The position numbers and the translations under genes are program-made. Shown here piece by piece: positions 25,201 through 34,873 of a stretch of DNA of 64,000 nucleotides (within the stretch, counting starts at the first letter, position 1; every line of letters begins with the position of its first letter). The notes beneath the pieces are model-generated. The model was not told where the DNA came from. It worked only from the letters and a program-made list of their open reading frames with translations, and ran no database searches. This DNA comes from Anaerolineae bacterium (GTDB lineage Bacteria; Chloroflexota; Anaerolineae; Aggregatilineales; Phototrophicaceae), in the NCBI GenBank assembly GCA_025454525.1, contig JALOOG010000008.1:1-64000 (forward strand), read 5' to 3'.

Positions 25201-26616
25201 ATGGATTATGATCTAGCAGTCATCGGGGGAGGTGCGGCCGGTTTGACGGCCTCCCGCACTGCGATTCGACTTGGTTTAAAGGTCGCCTTGATCGAAAAAG
25301 AGCGACTTGGTGGGGATTGTACATGGGCGGGCTGTGTTCCAAGTAAGGCACTTTTAGCGGTGGCTAAACGCGCTTATACCGCCCGTGAAAGCGGTCATTA
25401 TGGCATTCATGTGTCAGACGTGCGCGTTGATTTTCCAGCCGTGATGAGTCATTTACACACCGTCATTCATGAGATCTACGCCGAAGAAACCCCAGATGTA
25501 TTACGGAGTGAGGGGGTTGATGTTTATGAAACGTTGGCTGAATTTGCCGACTCCCACACCTTGGCCTTAGCGGACGGCAAGCGGATCACCGCGAAAAAGT
25601 TTGTGATCTGCACCGGATCAACTGCGGTTGTACCGGGTGTGTTTAAAAATGTGCCTCATTTGACCAATAAGACCGTATTTCACCTTAAGGAACTGCCTAA
25701 ACGCTTGATCGTGTTGGGCGGCGGCCCGATCGGCACAGAACTCGCGCAAGCGTTTCAGCGGTTAGGCTCACAAGTCACCGTGATCGATCAAGAGTCGCGT
25801 CTATTGCCACGCGATGATCCGGAAGCCGCGCAAGCGGTCATGGAACAATTACAGCGTGAGGGTGTCGAATTGCGTTTAGGAGTCGCGGCCGAAAGCGCCA
25901 ACACGATCGGCGATCAGATCCAGTTGCATTTAAAAGACGGCTCAACGGTGCAAGGGGATCAACTGCTATTGGCATTAGGGCGGCGGGCGCATGTAGAGAG
26001 TCTCAAACTGCAAAACGCTGGTGTGGAATTAGATCAACAGGGCAAATTGATCCTCAAAGACACTTTGCAGACCACCCAACCGCATATTTATGCCGCAGGT
26101 GATGTGACCGGAGGCTATCAATTCACCCATTACGCCGGGACGCAAGCGTTTACAGCGGTGCGAAACCTGCTATTTCCATTCAGTAGCAAGGGGATTTTAG
26201 CCTCTGTGCCATGGGCAACCTATTGCGATCCAGAAGTTGGGCAAGCGGGGTTAATTGAATCACAAGCGCGAGAACAACAGGGTGATCGCGTGCGGATCAC
26301 CCGTTTACCGATGAGTCGCTCCGATCGGGCGATGACCGAAGGCAAACCCGACGGATTCATGAAATTGATCCATTTGCCCAACGGTAAGTTATTAGGTGCG
26401 ACGATCGTCGGCGTAAACGCAGGTGATCTGGTGAATGAGTGGGCATGGATCATCAGCAAGGGCGGTAGCATCAGCGGCGCATCTGGCAAAATGCGAATTT
26501 ATCCGGCTTTTAACAGCGTTAACGGGGTACTCGCAACCGAAAACCTGAAACAGCGGATCAAGTCAGGGGTGCTTGGCACGGCTTTACGCTTGGCAACGCG
26601 CTTATTTAACCGCTAA
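25201..26616 (+). CDS. FAD-dependent pyridine nucleotide-disulfide oxidoreductase (MerA/Lpd-like)
   Basis: 471 residues. FAD-binding GGGAAGLTAS at the N-terminus, redox disulfide C40-x4-C45 in GGDCTWAGCVPSK, NAD(P)-binding GGGPIGTELA, and AAGDVTGG are intact. The C-terminal dimerisation domain reads IYPAFNSVNG where dihydrolipoamide dehydrogenase and glutathione reductase have the catalytic His-Pro-Thr-x-x-Glu, so the His-Glu pair is missing. That excludes an ordinary lipoamide dehydrogenase; a mercuric-reductase-like or unassigned reductase is more likely, though there is no MerA Cys-Cys tail. AAGGAGAG precedes the ATG. Confidence 0.85.
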   Translation: MDYDLAVIGGGAAGLTASRTAIRLGLKVALIEKERLGGDCTWAGCVPSKALLAVAKRAYTARESGHYGIHVSDVRVDFPAVMSHLHTVIHEIYAEETPDVLRSEGVDVYETLAEFADSHTLALADGKRITAKKFVICTGSTAVVPGVFKNVPHLTNKTVFHLKELPKRLIVLGGGPIGTELAQAFQRLGSQVTVIDQESRLLPRDDPEAAQAVMEQLQREGVELRLGVAAESANTIGDQIQLHLKDGSTVQGDQLLLALGRRAHVESLKLQNAGVELDQQGKLILKDTLQTTQPHIYAAGDVTGGYQFTHYAGTQAFTAVRNLLFPFSSKGILASVPWATYCDPEVGQAGLIESQAREQQGDRVRITRLPMSRSDRAMTEGKPDGFMKLIHLPNGKLLGATIVGVNAGDLVNEWAWIISKGGSISGASGKMRIYPAFNSVNGVLATENLKQRIKSGVLGTALRLATRLFNR

Positions 26617-26731
26617 CGGCTTTGATAACTACGAAATTCATTACATCGGTTTAAACATAGACTCATTTAGGTTGCCTAGACTTGTAAAGATCGTCTTACA
26701 GTGATTATTTCAAGTCTAGGAGTAACCGAAC

Positions 26732-28477
26732 GTGGTCGCACAACCCGCACAGAAGCAAAAACAGCGCAAATCACCCTCGAAAAAGTATGATGTCACTTTT
26801 AGCCTGTTTGCTCCGTACAATGAGGAAGTCCGTCTATTAGGCGATTGGAACGATTGGCAAGAAACCCCGATGGAAAAGGGGGATGACGGTTGGTGGACAG
26901 CGGTCATCCCGTTAGAGGATGGAGAATATCAGTATAAGTTTGCGGTGAAGTCGTTAAGTTACTTTATGCCGGGGGAGTGGGGCTATGTGTTTGATCCCTA
27001 TGGTACGTTTATCTCCCAAGATCGCGAAAATACGATCATACGCATCGAAAAAGGTCAGCGGATCTTTACGACCTATGAGTGGAAACATGATGATAAACCC
27101 TTACCCCCAAACCATGAGCTGATCATCTATGAAATGCACATCGGTGATTTTACGGGCGGGCGCGGGGATGGTGGATCAGAGCAACGTATGGTCAAAGGCA
27201 CGTTTAACGATGCCTTATCCAAGTTAGATCATGTGGCTTCATTAGGGGTAAATGCGATCGAATTGATGCCCGTGAAAGAGTTCCCCGGTACCTATTCTTG
27301 GGGATACAACATCCGTAGTTTATTCGCAGTGGAAAACAGCTATGGCACTCCCGATGATCTATGTCGCTTTGTCGATGAATGTCATGCACGCGGAATCCGA
27401 GTGATCATTGACGGGGTGTATAACCACATGGAGGCCGAAGCGCCTTTCACCAAGATCGATTACGACTATTGGTTTTATAACCCCAATCCCGATCCCGATT
27501 TTCTACAATGGGGGCCTAAGTACAATTACCATAAATTCGATGAACACCTCAACATTTTTCCGGCCCGTAAATATGTGATCGAGTCGATCTTATTTTGGAT
27601 CGATCACTTTCATATTGACGGGATTCGCTTTGATGGCACATATGCGCTCAAACATTTTGACGTATTACGCGAATTTGCCGATCGCATTATGGAGAAAATC
27701 GGCAATCTGAAGCCATTTATCTGCATCGCGGAGCATGTGCCGGAAGACCCCGCGATCACGGGTTATCCAGAACATGGCCCGATGCACGCCGCTTGGCACG
27801 ATACACTCGGCAAGGTATTTCATGCGAATTTAACCGGGGTGGAACGAGATGGCCAACAACCCTATAACTTAGATGCGTTTGCACATCATCTTGATCCCAA
27901 GAAAAACGGATATGGCACAGGATCACGCATGATCAATTATCTTGACTCCCATGATCAAATCCGCCTCTTGTGGCAATTAGGCGAATTTGGCCGCGTATTT
28001 GATCAAGCGGCCTTCAAACGAGTCAAATTAGGCCATGCGATCCTGATGACCGCGCCGGGTTTGCCGATGATCTTCATGGGGACGGAGTTTGGCGAAGTCT
28101 CTAAGAAAACCACCGATTATCAGCCTTTGGACTGGGTGTTAACCCGCCATGAGAATAACGCCGATCTATTGCGATTTTACCAAGGCATGGGCCATTTACG
28201 GCGCAATTGCTTGTATCTGTTTAATGATCATTTTGAGGTGATCTTCCGCGATGACTCTCGCAAAATCTTAGCCTATAAGCGTTGGGATGAGGTGGGCAAT
28301 GAGTTGATTGTGGTCTTTAACCTCAAATTTGATTACGCGGGAGAAGTCGTGATCAGCGGGGTAACAGATGGACAATGGCATGAGTATATCTACGATTACG
28401 ATCTCACCGTGGAAGGGGGTATTTTACGGGATACCCTTGCCGAAAGCGAAATCAAAATCTATCTAAAACAAGCCTAA
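26732..28477 (+). CDS. GH13 alpha-glucan enzyme (branching-enzyme/alpha-amylase type)
   Basis: 581 residues, GTG start with AGGAG nine bases upstream. An N-terminal CBM48-like domain (about 18-110; VRLLGDWNDW) precedes the GH13 barrel. The catalytic triad is visible: D301 in GIRFDGTY, E334 in CIAEHVPE and D408 in LDSHDQ. A C-terminal beta domain follows from about 500. It acts on alpha-1,4/1,6 glucans such as glycogen or trehalose precursors; branching enzyme is the closest look, but the chain is shorter than GlgB. The small ORF at 28488 follows after 10 bases, so an operon is likely. Confidence 0.88.
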   Translation: MVAQPAQKQKQRKSPSKKYDVTFSLFAPYNEEVRLLGDWNDWQETPMEKGDDGWWTAVIPLEDGEYQYKFAVKSLSYFMPGEWGYVFDPYGTFISQDRENTIIRIEKGQRIFTTYEWKHDDKPLPPNHELIIYEMHIGDFTGGRGDGGSEQRMVKGTFNDALSKLDHVASLGVNAIELMPVKEFPGTYSWGYNIRSLFAVENSYGTPDDLCRFVDECHARGIRVIIDGVYNHMEAEAPFTKIDYDYWFYNPNPDPDFLQWGPKYNYHKFDEHLNIFPARKYVIESILFWIDHFHIDGIRFDGTYALKHFDVLREFADRIMEKIGNLKPFICIAEHVPEDPAITGYPEHGPMHAAWHDTLGKVFHANLTGVERDGQQPYNLDAFAHHLDPKKNGYGTGSRMINYLDSHDQIRLLWQLGEFGRVFDQAAFKRVKLGHAILMTAPGLPMIFMGTEFGEVSKKTTDYQPLDWVLTRHENNADLLRFYQGMGHLRRNCLYLFNDHFEVIFRDDSRKILAYKRWDEVGNELIVVFNLKFDYAGEVVISGVTDGQWHEYIYDYDLTVEGGILRDTLAESEIKIYLKQA

Positions 28478-28487
28478 GGAGGGCAAA

Positions 28488-28697
28488 ATGGGGCCGTTTA
28501 ACATGGGTTTAACCGGACAACCGGATCTTGATCGTGATATTGTTGAAGAACGTCAACGTGAAGCGTTACAACAGGCCGAGGCAGATCGCCTCGCGCAAGG
28601 CGATCGTGTGGAAAAAGGCGATTATCGCCCTATCACCGACGGAGCAGAAGATTTAGTCGATAGTACCGACCATAATCCCCATATCACCAGGGACTAA
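28488..28697 (+). CDS. Small charged hypothetical protein
   Basis: 69 residues with an excellent ribosome site (AAGGAGGG) and 10-base spacing from the GH13 gene. Very hydrophilic and rich in Asp, Glu, Arg and Gln, with one predicted helix (about 15-40, VEERQREALQQAEADRL). No membrane segment and no known domain. Followed by a strong terminator, so it is the last gene of the GH13 transcript. Function unknown. Confidence 0.65.
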   Translation: MGPFNMGLTGQPDLDRDIVEERQREALQQAEADRLAQGDRVEKGDYRPITDGAEDLVDSTDHNPHITRD

Positions 28698-28711
28698 CCC
28701 GAAAGTGAATA

Positions 28712-28742
28712 AAGGGACGACTCCATTGTGGAGTCGTCCCTT
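28712..28742. terminator. Strong bidirectional hairpin terminator
   Basis: AAGGGACGACTCCA / TGGAGTCGTCCCTT, 14-bp perfect stem with a 3-nt loop, between the small ORF and the convergent P450 gene. Confidence 0.85.
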
Positions 28743-28749
28743 CCTTGCT

Positions 28750-30090
28750 TTAAGCAAAAACTGTTTCCCGCGCCACTGCGGTCATTTTGAGTCCATCTTT
28801 AGGCCGTAAGGTGAACCGCCGTGAGGGGAGTACCGTTTCTTCAGGTGCAAGGTGTAGCGTAAAACGTTGTGCGATCGTCGCTAAGATCAACCGTGCTTCC
28901 ATCATCGCAAAAGCGTTACCGATGCAGATCCGTGGGCCGCCCCCAAACGGTAAATAAGCGTATTTGTGGATTTTGCCCTCGTTTTCCGGGCTAAACCGTT
29001 CTGGGATAAATCGATCGGGTTGATCCCAAAATTTAGGATGACGGTGAACGCCATAAAAGTTTAAGAGGAGGACATTTCCTCGTTTGAGGGCATGACCACC
29101 AAGCGTTGTATCCACCATCAAATTCCGGCTTGCGCCCCAGGCGGGCGGATATAAACGCATCGCCTCTTTGATCACCATCTCTGTGTATTTAAGATTCGGC
29201 AGATCATTAAAAGTGGGGGTTTTTCCACCTAAGGCCGTAGACAACTCCTCATGGAGCTTGGCCGCAATTTCTGGATGCTTCGAGAGCAAATACCAGACCC
29301 AAGTGAGCGTCGCAGCCGTCGTTTCATGACCTGCTCCGAACACCGTCATCGCTTCATCACGCAATTGTTTATCGCTCATACTGCTATTTTGATCGTCTTG
29401 TGCCATAAGGAACATGGACAATAGATCACCTTTGTCCTCTCCCGTGCGCCGACGTTCGTCAATGAAATGTTGGATCACCTGATTTAGATGCTTCAGATGG
29501 GTATCAAAGGAGCGATTTTCAGTGGTGGGAATCCAACTCGGCAAGGAAACAATGCGATTAAAACGGCGATCGGTGGTCTCCAAGACATAAGTAACGGCGT
29601 GACTCAAGGCATCCGTACCGGTCACTTCGGCATCAAACACCGATTTACTGATGATTTGCATCGTCAGTTTAGCCATTGACCCTTCAACATCAATCACCGT
29701 GTCATTTTGCCATTCATCGATTAAACGTTGCGTGTAATTCACCATAATTTCGGCATAACCCGCAATGCGTTTGGTATGAAAAGCCGGTTGAGCTAATTTA
29801 CGTTGACGTTTCCAAAGTTCACCCTCACTGGTAAACAGACCTTCACCGACCACCGGATACAAATCGCGTTTAGTGGTGTCGGACTTTTGATAGTGTTCAT
29901 GATGAGTGACTAACACTTCATGCAACAGATCCGGATGATTCACGATATACAACGGGAAAGGCCCATATTTAATCTGTACTAAATCGCCAAGCTCTAGGGT
30001 ATTCAATAAGAAACCCAACGTATCCCGGTTCATCTCACGCGCATGACCAAACAGGAAATGTCCCTTAGGGGCAGCTGCAAACGTTGTCAT
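28750..30090 (-). CDS. Cytochrome P450
   Basis: 446 residues from the ATG at 30090 (AAGG nine bases upstream). The I-helix oxygen motif is FGAGHETTAATL, the K-helix ExxR is EAMRLYPPAW, and the haem loop is FGGGPRICIGNAF with ligand Cys389. No membrane anchor, so a soluble class-B or CYP102-haem-domain-like enzyme that needs separate redox partners; none is adjacent. P450s hydroxylate lipids, terpenoids or fatty acids; the substrate cannot be read from sequence. Confidence 0.95.
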   Translation of the reverse strand: MTTFAAAPKGHFLFGHAREMNRDTLGFLLNTLELGDLVQIKYGPFPLYIVNHPDLLHEVLVTHHEHYQKSDTTKRDLYPVVGEGLFTSEGELWKRQRKLAQPAFHTKRIAGYAEIMVNYTQRLIDEWQNDTVIDVEGSMAKLTMQIISKSVFDAEVTGTDALSHAVTYVLETTDRRFNRIVSLPSWIPTTENRSFDTHLKHLNQVIQHFIDERRRTGEDKGDLLSMFLMAQDDQNSSMSDKQLRDEAMTVFGAGHETTAATLTWVWYLLSKHPEIAAKLHEELSTALGGKTPTFNDLPNLKYTEMVIKEAMRLYPPAWGASRNLMVDTTLGGHALKRGNVLLLNFYGVHRHPKFWDQPDRFIPERFSPENEGKIHKYAYLPFGGGPRICIGNAFAMMEARLILATIAQRFTLHLAPEETVLPSRRFTLRPKDGLKMTAVARETVFA

Positions 30091-30197
30091 CAATTTTTAC
30101 CTTGATTGTGAAATTCAGAACAAAGCTAGTGTATAACAAAACGAGGATGAGTGTCAATCTATTTATGTGAAAAATGTCACATGCTAAAGATAAAAAA

Positions 30198-30223
30198 AGA
30201 GGCACGATCAACATCGTGCCTCT
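30198..30223 (-). terminator. Intrinsic terminator of the secreted-protein gene
   Basis: AGAGGCACGAT / ATCGTGCCTCT, 11-bp stem with a 4-nt loop, followed on the minus strand by seven T. Belongs to the gene ending at 30234. Confidence 0.88.
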
Positions 30224-30233
30224 AAAAAGCTGT

Positions 30234-31388
30234 TTAATACCCGAAACAGCGCCCCCACACAAACCCGTCTTTGATCGCCGCACGAGGTTCAGTAATGGCG
30301 GAGCTTTGTGCGAAACCCTCCATGACCATGCTTGGGATCAAGTAGTGATTGTTTGAGTCGATGTTGATCAGTTGCAAGACTCCAATCGCGCCGGGGGTAT
30401 TGATGCTAGGAGTCGCATTACGCACCAAGTAACGGCCGGTCGGAAGGTTGCCCATAAATTGGCCAGTGCCATTATTGTACGCACGCAAGTTGGTTTGATG
30501 AGTGACGACGAAGATCCCAATCGGTTGATTTGTCTGAAATTCTTTCGCCGACGTAAACACCAAGTTCGGACGACATTGTGATAAGAAGTTGAAGCTGGTC
30601 GCATTTGTCAGTTGTTGACGACATTGGGTGCGTTGATGTTGACCCACAATATCCGGTACAGCATCGTCTACGGCAAAATCAACTTGCAGATCGTATCGAT
30701 CTTTCGCGTCGGTATAGGCATCATAGGCAATGTCTTTAGGGGTCGGTTCTTCACGCACCGCGCTATAGCTATAGGGTTCCCAACAAACCTGTTCGATTCC
30801 CACTGTGACACAAGAATACTTATGGGCGATCAAACTCCCTTGATCCAATAGCGAGGGTTGACCGTTGAATTGACCCCAAATGATGCTGTATTCATGGTAT
30901 TGGGTCGAATTGTAGTAGAAGCGGATTTTTTCCGGTTCACAATTGGAGCAACCGAATGTATTGAGCTTAAAGATCGCCACGATCACCATCACCCCACGCG
31001 ACGGTTGAAACAACGCACCGATGATCTTGCCGGGGCGCGGCTCTGAACCGGGCGCGGTAATGTCGGGATCTAAAACGGCTGAACCGCTATTGAGTAACGG
31101 CATGACCGTTTCTGTTAACCGACGGGTTGTTTTGATATACGAGATGCTTTTATCTACATCAATTTGATGCCGCACATTGGCAAATACGCCCGTAAAATTG
31201 GACAACTGGTTAAGGACAACATTTGGAACGCCCAACGGTGTATAAGGGATACCGCTGGTCTGACTGATCACATTGTTGACGGCCGCCTGCGATGGCATAG
31301 GGGGAAGGGGGCTGCCATTTGCTTTTGTAGTCTCTGGGATAAGTCCCAAAAAGCATAACATAACGATCATGAGAAGTAGATGTTTCAT
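30234..31388 (-). CDS. Secreted protein of unknown function
   Basis: 384 residues from the ATG at 31388 (MKHLLLMIVML); a second ATG at 31406 is in frame but has no ribosome site. A signal peptide (about 1-23, ending TTKA) is followed by a mature domain rich in Asn, Gln and Ser with about eight cysteines (GCSNCEPE, YSCVTVG, QVCWE, RTQCRQQ, LSQCRPN, GRCFGY), suggesting disulfides. No recognisable domain or anchor. Lies downstream of the 1079-residue kinase gene on the same strand with a 110-bp gap. Function not assigned. Confidence 0.7.
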   Translation of the reverse strand: MKHLLLMIVMLCFLGLIPETTKANGSPLPPMPSQAAVNNVISQTSGIPYTPLGVPNVVLNQLSNFTGVFANVRHQIDVDKSISYIKTTRRLTETVMPLLNSGSAVLDPDITAPGSEPRPGKIIGALFQPSRGVMVIVAIFKLNTFGCSNCEPEKIRFYYNSTQYHEYSIIWGQFNGQPSLLDQGSLIAHKYSCVTVGIEQVCWEPYSYSAVREEPTPKDIAYDAYTDAKDRYDLQVDFAVDDAVPDIVGQHQRTQCRQQLTNATSFNFLSQCRPNLVFTSAKEFQTNQPIGIFVVTHQTNLRAYNNGTGQFMGNLPTGRYLVRNATPSINTPGAIGVLQLINIDSNNHYLIPSMVMEGFAQSSAITEPRAAIKDGFVWGRCFGY

Positions 31389-31498
31389 AGCCTCGCTTTT
31401 CTCCATGTTAATTTAAACGAATATGGACACAGTGTAAATCAAATCGTTTAATTGTAGATGAAATTAAGCCTAAAATTTACACACTTCTAATGTTGTAA

Positions 31499-34400
31499 TC
31501 ACCCGTAATCTGCTTCTTGTAGGATGAGTGTGATCAACGTATCTAGTGTGTTTTGAGGAGACTCAAGGGGAGATTTTTCCTTAAGATGATTTAAGTTCGG
31601 GTGTTCTAACAGGGGCGCAACCACACTTTGAATCTCGGGATTATTGCTGGCATGGCTTAAGATCACTTGTGCGATCTGTTCAGTGCGTTCCCATTGTTCG
31701 CGTTGAGCGTAAAGTTTCGCGATTCCCGCCAATGCTTCTAGCAAGATTGGCATTGCTTCAATTTGTTTTGCGATCCGAATGCCCTCGCTAAAGTGCATCA
31801 TCGCATGATCCACCTTGTTTAAGGCATAAGTGGCATGACCTAAGTTAGTGTGAGCATTCGCGGCATTAAATTGATCGCCAATCCGCTCAAACAGCGACAG
31901 ACATTCAATGAATTGGCTATAGGCTGATTGATAGTTTTGTTGCATGAAGGCGATCATGCCAAGGTTATTGACGCACGAGGCGATACCAGATAAAGAGTTA
32001 AGCTCACGAAACAGCGTCAAACCCTCCCCAAATTGGATCAATGCTTGCTCAAAGTCACCTTGCATAGCGGCGATATTTCCCAGATTCATCAGAAGTTGTG
32101 CCGTTCCGCTTTTATTGCCTAACTGTCGCCAAAGCTTCAGACCTTGATTGAAACAATTCACCGCTGCCTCAAAATTGCCTTCAACCGCCTCAATTCTTCC
32201 GAGTGCGTTATACGCTTTGGCTTCATGGGTAACTTGTGAGTTTTCCCAAGACGCGGCTAATCCTTCAATGTAATAGGTTTTCGCTTGTGCATACTCACCC
32301 AGATTAAGCGAAACATCCCCTAACGAGATCAAGATCCCCGCATTTTGGGTCGAGTCATTGATATTTTTGGCACAATCTAAGCTTTTTTGAAATTGCTCGA
32401 TCGCTTTGCGAGGATGCCCACGACTTAACAAAACGTTACCGTGAGTAGATAAAGCTTTGACATAAAACGGAGTGGGTGTATCAGCCTGAATTTGCGTTAG
32501 GATCTGCTCAATGCTGGTTTGAGCCGCGTCTAATTCGCCCACACGGGCTTGTAACTCTACGATGTTACGTTGGAAAGAAAGCCGTTCTTGTGGATCGATC
32601 TCATCTGGCAACAACGCTAATACCCGATTGAAGAAGTAAATACCTTCATGATCCGCCCCAATCTGATAAGCATGTTCGGCAGCAATCGTGGCATAGTAGA
32701 GTTCTTTTTGACGATCTCCCGCATGTTGCCAATGATTCGTTAGAGCAGCCGCATAGCCTTGATGATCAGGGTAAATCGACTCTAACGCTAACGCCGCTTG
32801 ACGGTGAATCTGTTGTAGTTGAGACTCACTGGCGGTGATGTTAACGCCTTCACGCAATTTTTCATGGGTAAAGCGCCATTGTTGATCATGCGGTTCAATC
32901 ACCGCGGCATTCACACATGCCGTAAGCCAATTGGAGACATCGGTATTAGGGGCGGCCGCCTTTAACACTTTCAGATCAACTTGACGACCCAGTACTGCGG
33001 CAATTTGAAGCGCCGGATAATACAAACGTGGAACGCGATCTAAGCGGCCTTGGATGATCTGTTGGACACCGCCAGTAAACAAGTTTTCGGGTAGGATTTC
33101 CATTTGACCGATCCGGCTCAATTGTCCGGCATCTTCTGCAAGTGCGCGTAGGATCTCGGTCAAGAAAAAGACGTTGCCTTCTGTTTCGCGTTCCAGATAT
33201 TTTAGGATATGCTCTTGGTTGCCGGCCTCACCCAAGATATTGACCACCAATTTTTGGATCGCATCATGCGAAAGGCGTTTGAGTTCCAACAAATTTTCAC
33301 CAACAATTTTGTTGATCTCGCTTGGTGTATCACTCCGATAGCTACCCACAATCAACACCGCAAAATCTTCGATCGTTTCAATCAACTTGCTTAAGATAGC
33401 TAAACTTTCGCCTCCGATGAGGTGTAAATCTTCAATGATCATCACAATAGGTTGATTTTGCCGATGAATGACACTTAACACCGCGTCTAACAATCGTTTT
33501 TGCGATTCTTCTGGTGTCAAGCCCACCGGAGCGGGAATCGAACGCTCAATCAGTTGGTCAATATCTGGAATAATGGTTTTTAAGATGCTTGCGTCGGTGT
33601 CGCTTAATTCAAGCTCTAATACCAAGCGGCGTAGCGGATTAAGCCAAATTTGATAGGGTTGACCGTGTTGTGTGGCTTGTCCGCGCACGACCAACGTATT
33701 GTTGACGAGCGCTTGTGTACGCAATTCTTTAAGCAGACGTGATTTGCCGACCCCGCCCTCCCCTGTAATGAATAACGCCTTCCCATTTCCAGCTATCGCA
33801 TCTTGGAGATTTTGTTTAAGGCGAGTTTGTTCTATTTCCCGACCTACTAGTGGTGAGGTTTGTAAGAAACTTTCACGGGTAAAAACGGTTTCTGTTGGGA
33901 AAATTTCATCTAGCGCGCAACTAAAATCATGAATGACTTCACTGGCATCGGAATAGCGATCTTCAGGGGTTTTTGCCAATAACTTACCGATGATTGTCGA
34001 GAGATTGTAAACCCCTTTACCGGTTTCGATCTCCATAAATGGCATTAAATCCGGCGGTTTATTAAGAGTTTCGGTTAGCAAACGTCCAAAAGTTTGAGTA
34101 TTAAACGGATGATGATCCGTCAACAATTCATAGGCGATGATTCCAACCGAATAGAGATCCGATGCTTCATGAGCTGGCGCACCCTGAAAAACTTCTGGGG
34201 CCATATACATCGGGGTACCACGCACCTGTCCTAAATCCACATCGGTGTCTTGTGAACGATGCGACGCTAGTCCAAAATCTAATACTTTCACCTGACCCTG
34301 ACTCACCAACACATTCGCGGGTTTAATATCTTGATGAATGATGTTACGACGATGCAAGTAATGTAGCGCTTGTAGGATCTGGACGATATAATGAATTTTA

Positions 34401-34738
34401 TCGATCACCGGACACGCTTGGCCCGCCTCTAAGACTGTTTGCGCGTTTTCTAACAGATCCATGGTGAAAAAGGGTTGTTGTTGTTTATCAAACCCATAAT
34501 CCAACACGCTGATCACATGCGGATGTCGCATCGAAGCCAAGATCTGAAACTCTTGCGCTAACATCAAATTGTAATCCGTAGACAGATCCAACGGCGCACC
34601 GACCACTTTCAATGCGACATATTGACCTGTGAGGCGATCAAGAGTTTTATAGACGCTACCCATACCGCCAGCGCCTAATTTTTGGATGAGGCGATAACGG
34701 GCGTTGATTGAATTTGCATCAATGTCCAGAGTCGTCAT
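31499..34738 (-). CDS. Ser/Thr protein kinase - AAA ATPase - TPR regulator
   Basis: 1079 residues. Order: Hanks-type kinase (about 14-275; P-loop KLGAGGMGSVY, Lys44 in VALKVVG, catalytic loop HQDIKPANVL, DFGLAS, GTPMYMAPE), AAA/STAND ATPase (about 290-560; Walker A TGEGGVGKS, Walker B PIVMIIEDLHL), then about ten TPR repeats (650-1040; LMNLGNIAAMQGDFEQAL, NLGMIAFMQQNYQSA). Resembles PknK-like signal integrators that couple nucleotide switching to kinase output. The catalytic loop has HQD instead of HRD (non-RD kinase). No membrane helix, so cytoplasmic. ATG with AGGGAA upstream. Confidence 0.9.
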   Translation of the reverse strand: MTTLDIDANSINARYRLIQKLGAGGMGSVYKTLDRLTGQYVALKVVGAPLDLSTDYNLMLAQEFQILASMRHPHVISVLDYGFDKQQQPFFTMDLLENAQTVLEAGQACPVIDKIHYIVQILQALHYLHRRNIIHQDIKPANVLVSQGQVKVLDFGLASHRSQDTDVDLGQVRGTPMYMAPEVFQGAPAHEASDLYSVGIIAYELLTDHHPFNTQTFGRLLTETLNKPPDLMPFMEIETGKGVYNLSTIIGKLLAKTPEDRYSDASEVIHDFSCALDEIFPTETVFTRESFLQTSPLVGREIEQTRLKQNLQDAIAGNGKALFITGEGGVGKSRLLKELRTQALVNNTLVVRGQATQHGQPYQIWLNPLRRLVLELELSDTDASILKTIIPDIDQLIERSIPAPVGLTPEESQKRLLDAVLSVIHRQNQPIVMIIEDLHLIGGESLAILSKLIETIEDFAVLIVGSYRSDTPSEINKIVGENLLELKRLSHDAIQKLVVNILGEAGNQEHILKYLERETEGNVFFLTEILRALAEDAGQLSRIGQMEILPENLFTGGVQQIIQGRLDRVPRLYYPALQIAAVLGRQVDLKVLKAAAPNTDVSNWLTACVNAAVIEPHDQQWRFTHEKLREGVNITASESQLQQIHRQAALALESIYPDHQGYAAALTNHWQHAGDRQKELYYATIAAEHAYQIGADHEGIYFFNRVLALLPDEIDPQERLSFQRNIVELQARVGELDAAQTSIEQILTQIQADTPTPFYVKALSTHGNVLLSRGHPRKAIEQFQKSLDCAKNINDSTQNAGILISLGDVSLNLGEYAQAKTYYIEGLAASWENSQVTHEAKAYNALGRIEAVEGNFEAAVNCFNQGLKLWRQLGNKSGTAQLLMNLGNIAAMQGDFEQALIQFGEGLTLFRELNSLSGIASCVNNLGMIAFMQQNYQSAYSQFIECLSLFERIGDQFNAANAHTNLGHATYALNKVDHAMMHFSEGIRIAKQIEAMPILLEALAGIAKLYAQREQWERTEQIAQVILSHASNNPEIQSVVAPLLEHPNLNHLKEKSPLESPQNTLDTLITLILQEADYG

Positions 34739-34831
34739 GAGATCATTCCCTAGTGAGCCTCAGTTACATAATGTCTTTGTTTATAACGGAAAAAATTAAA
34801 GGTTAAATGAGGAAATTCCCTAGAAATGGTG

Positions 34832-34860
34832 AGGGCGCAGGGTTTAAACGCACGCGCCCT
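34832..34860. terminator. Hairpin after the epimerase gene
   Basis: AGGGCGC / GCGCCCT, 7-bp stem with a 15-nt loop, 14 bases beyond the epimerase stop codon at 34874. Confidence 0.55.
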
Positions 34861-34873
34861 ACAGAGATAGCAG

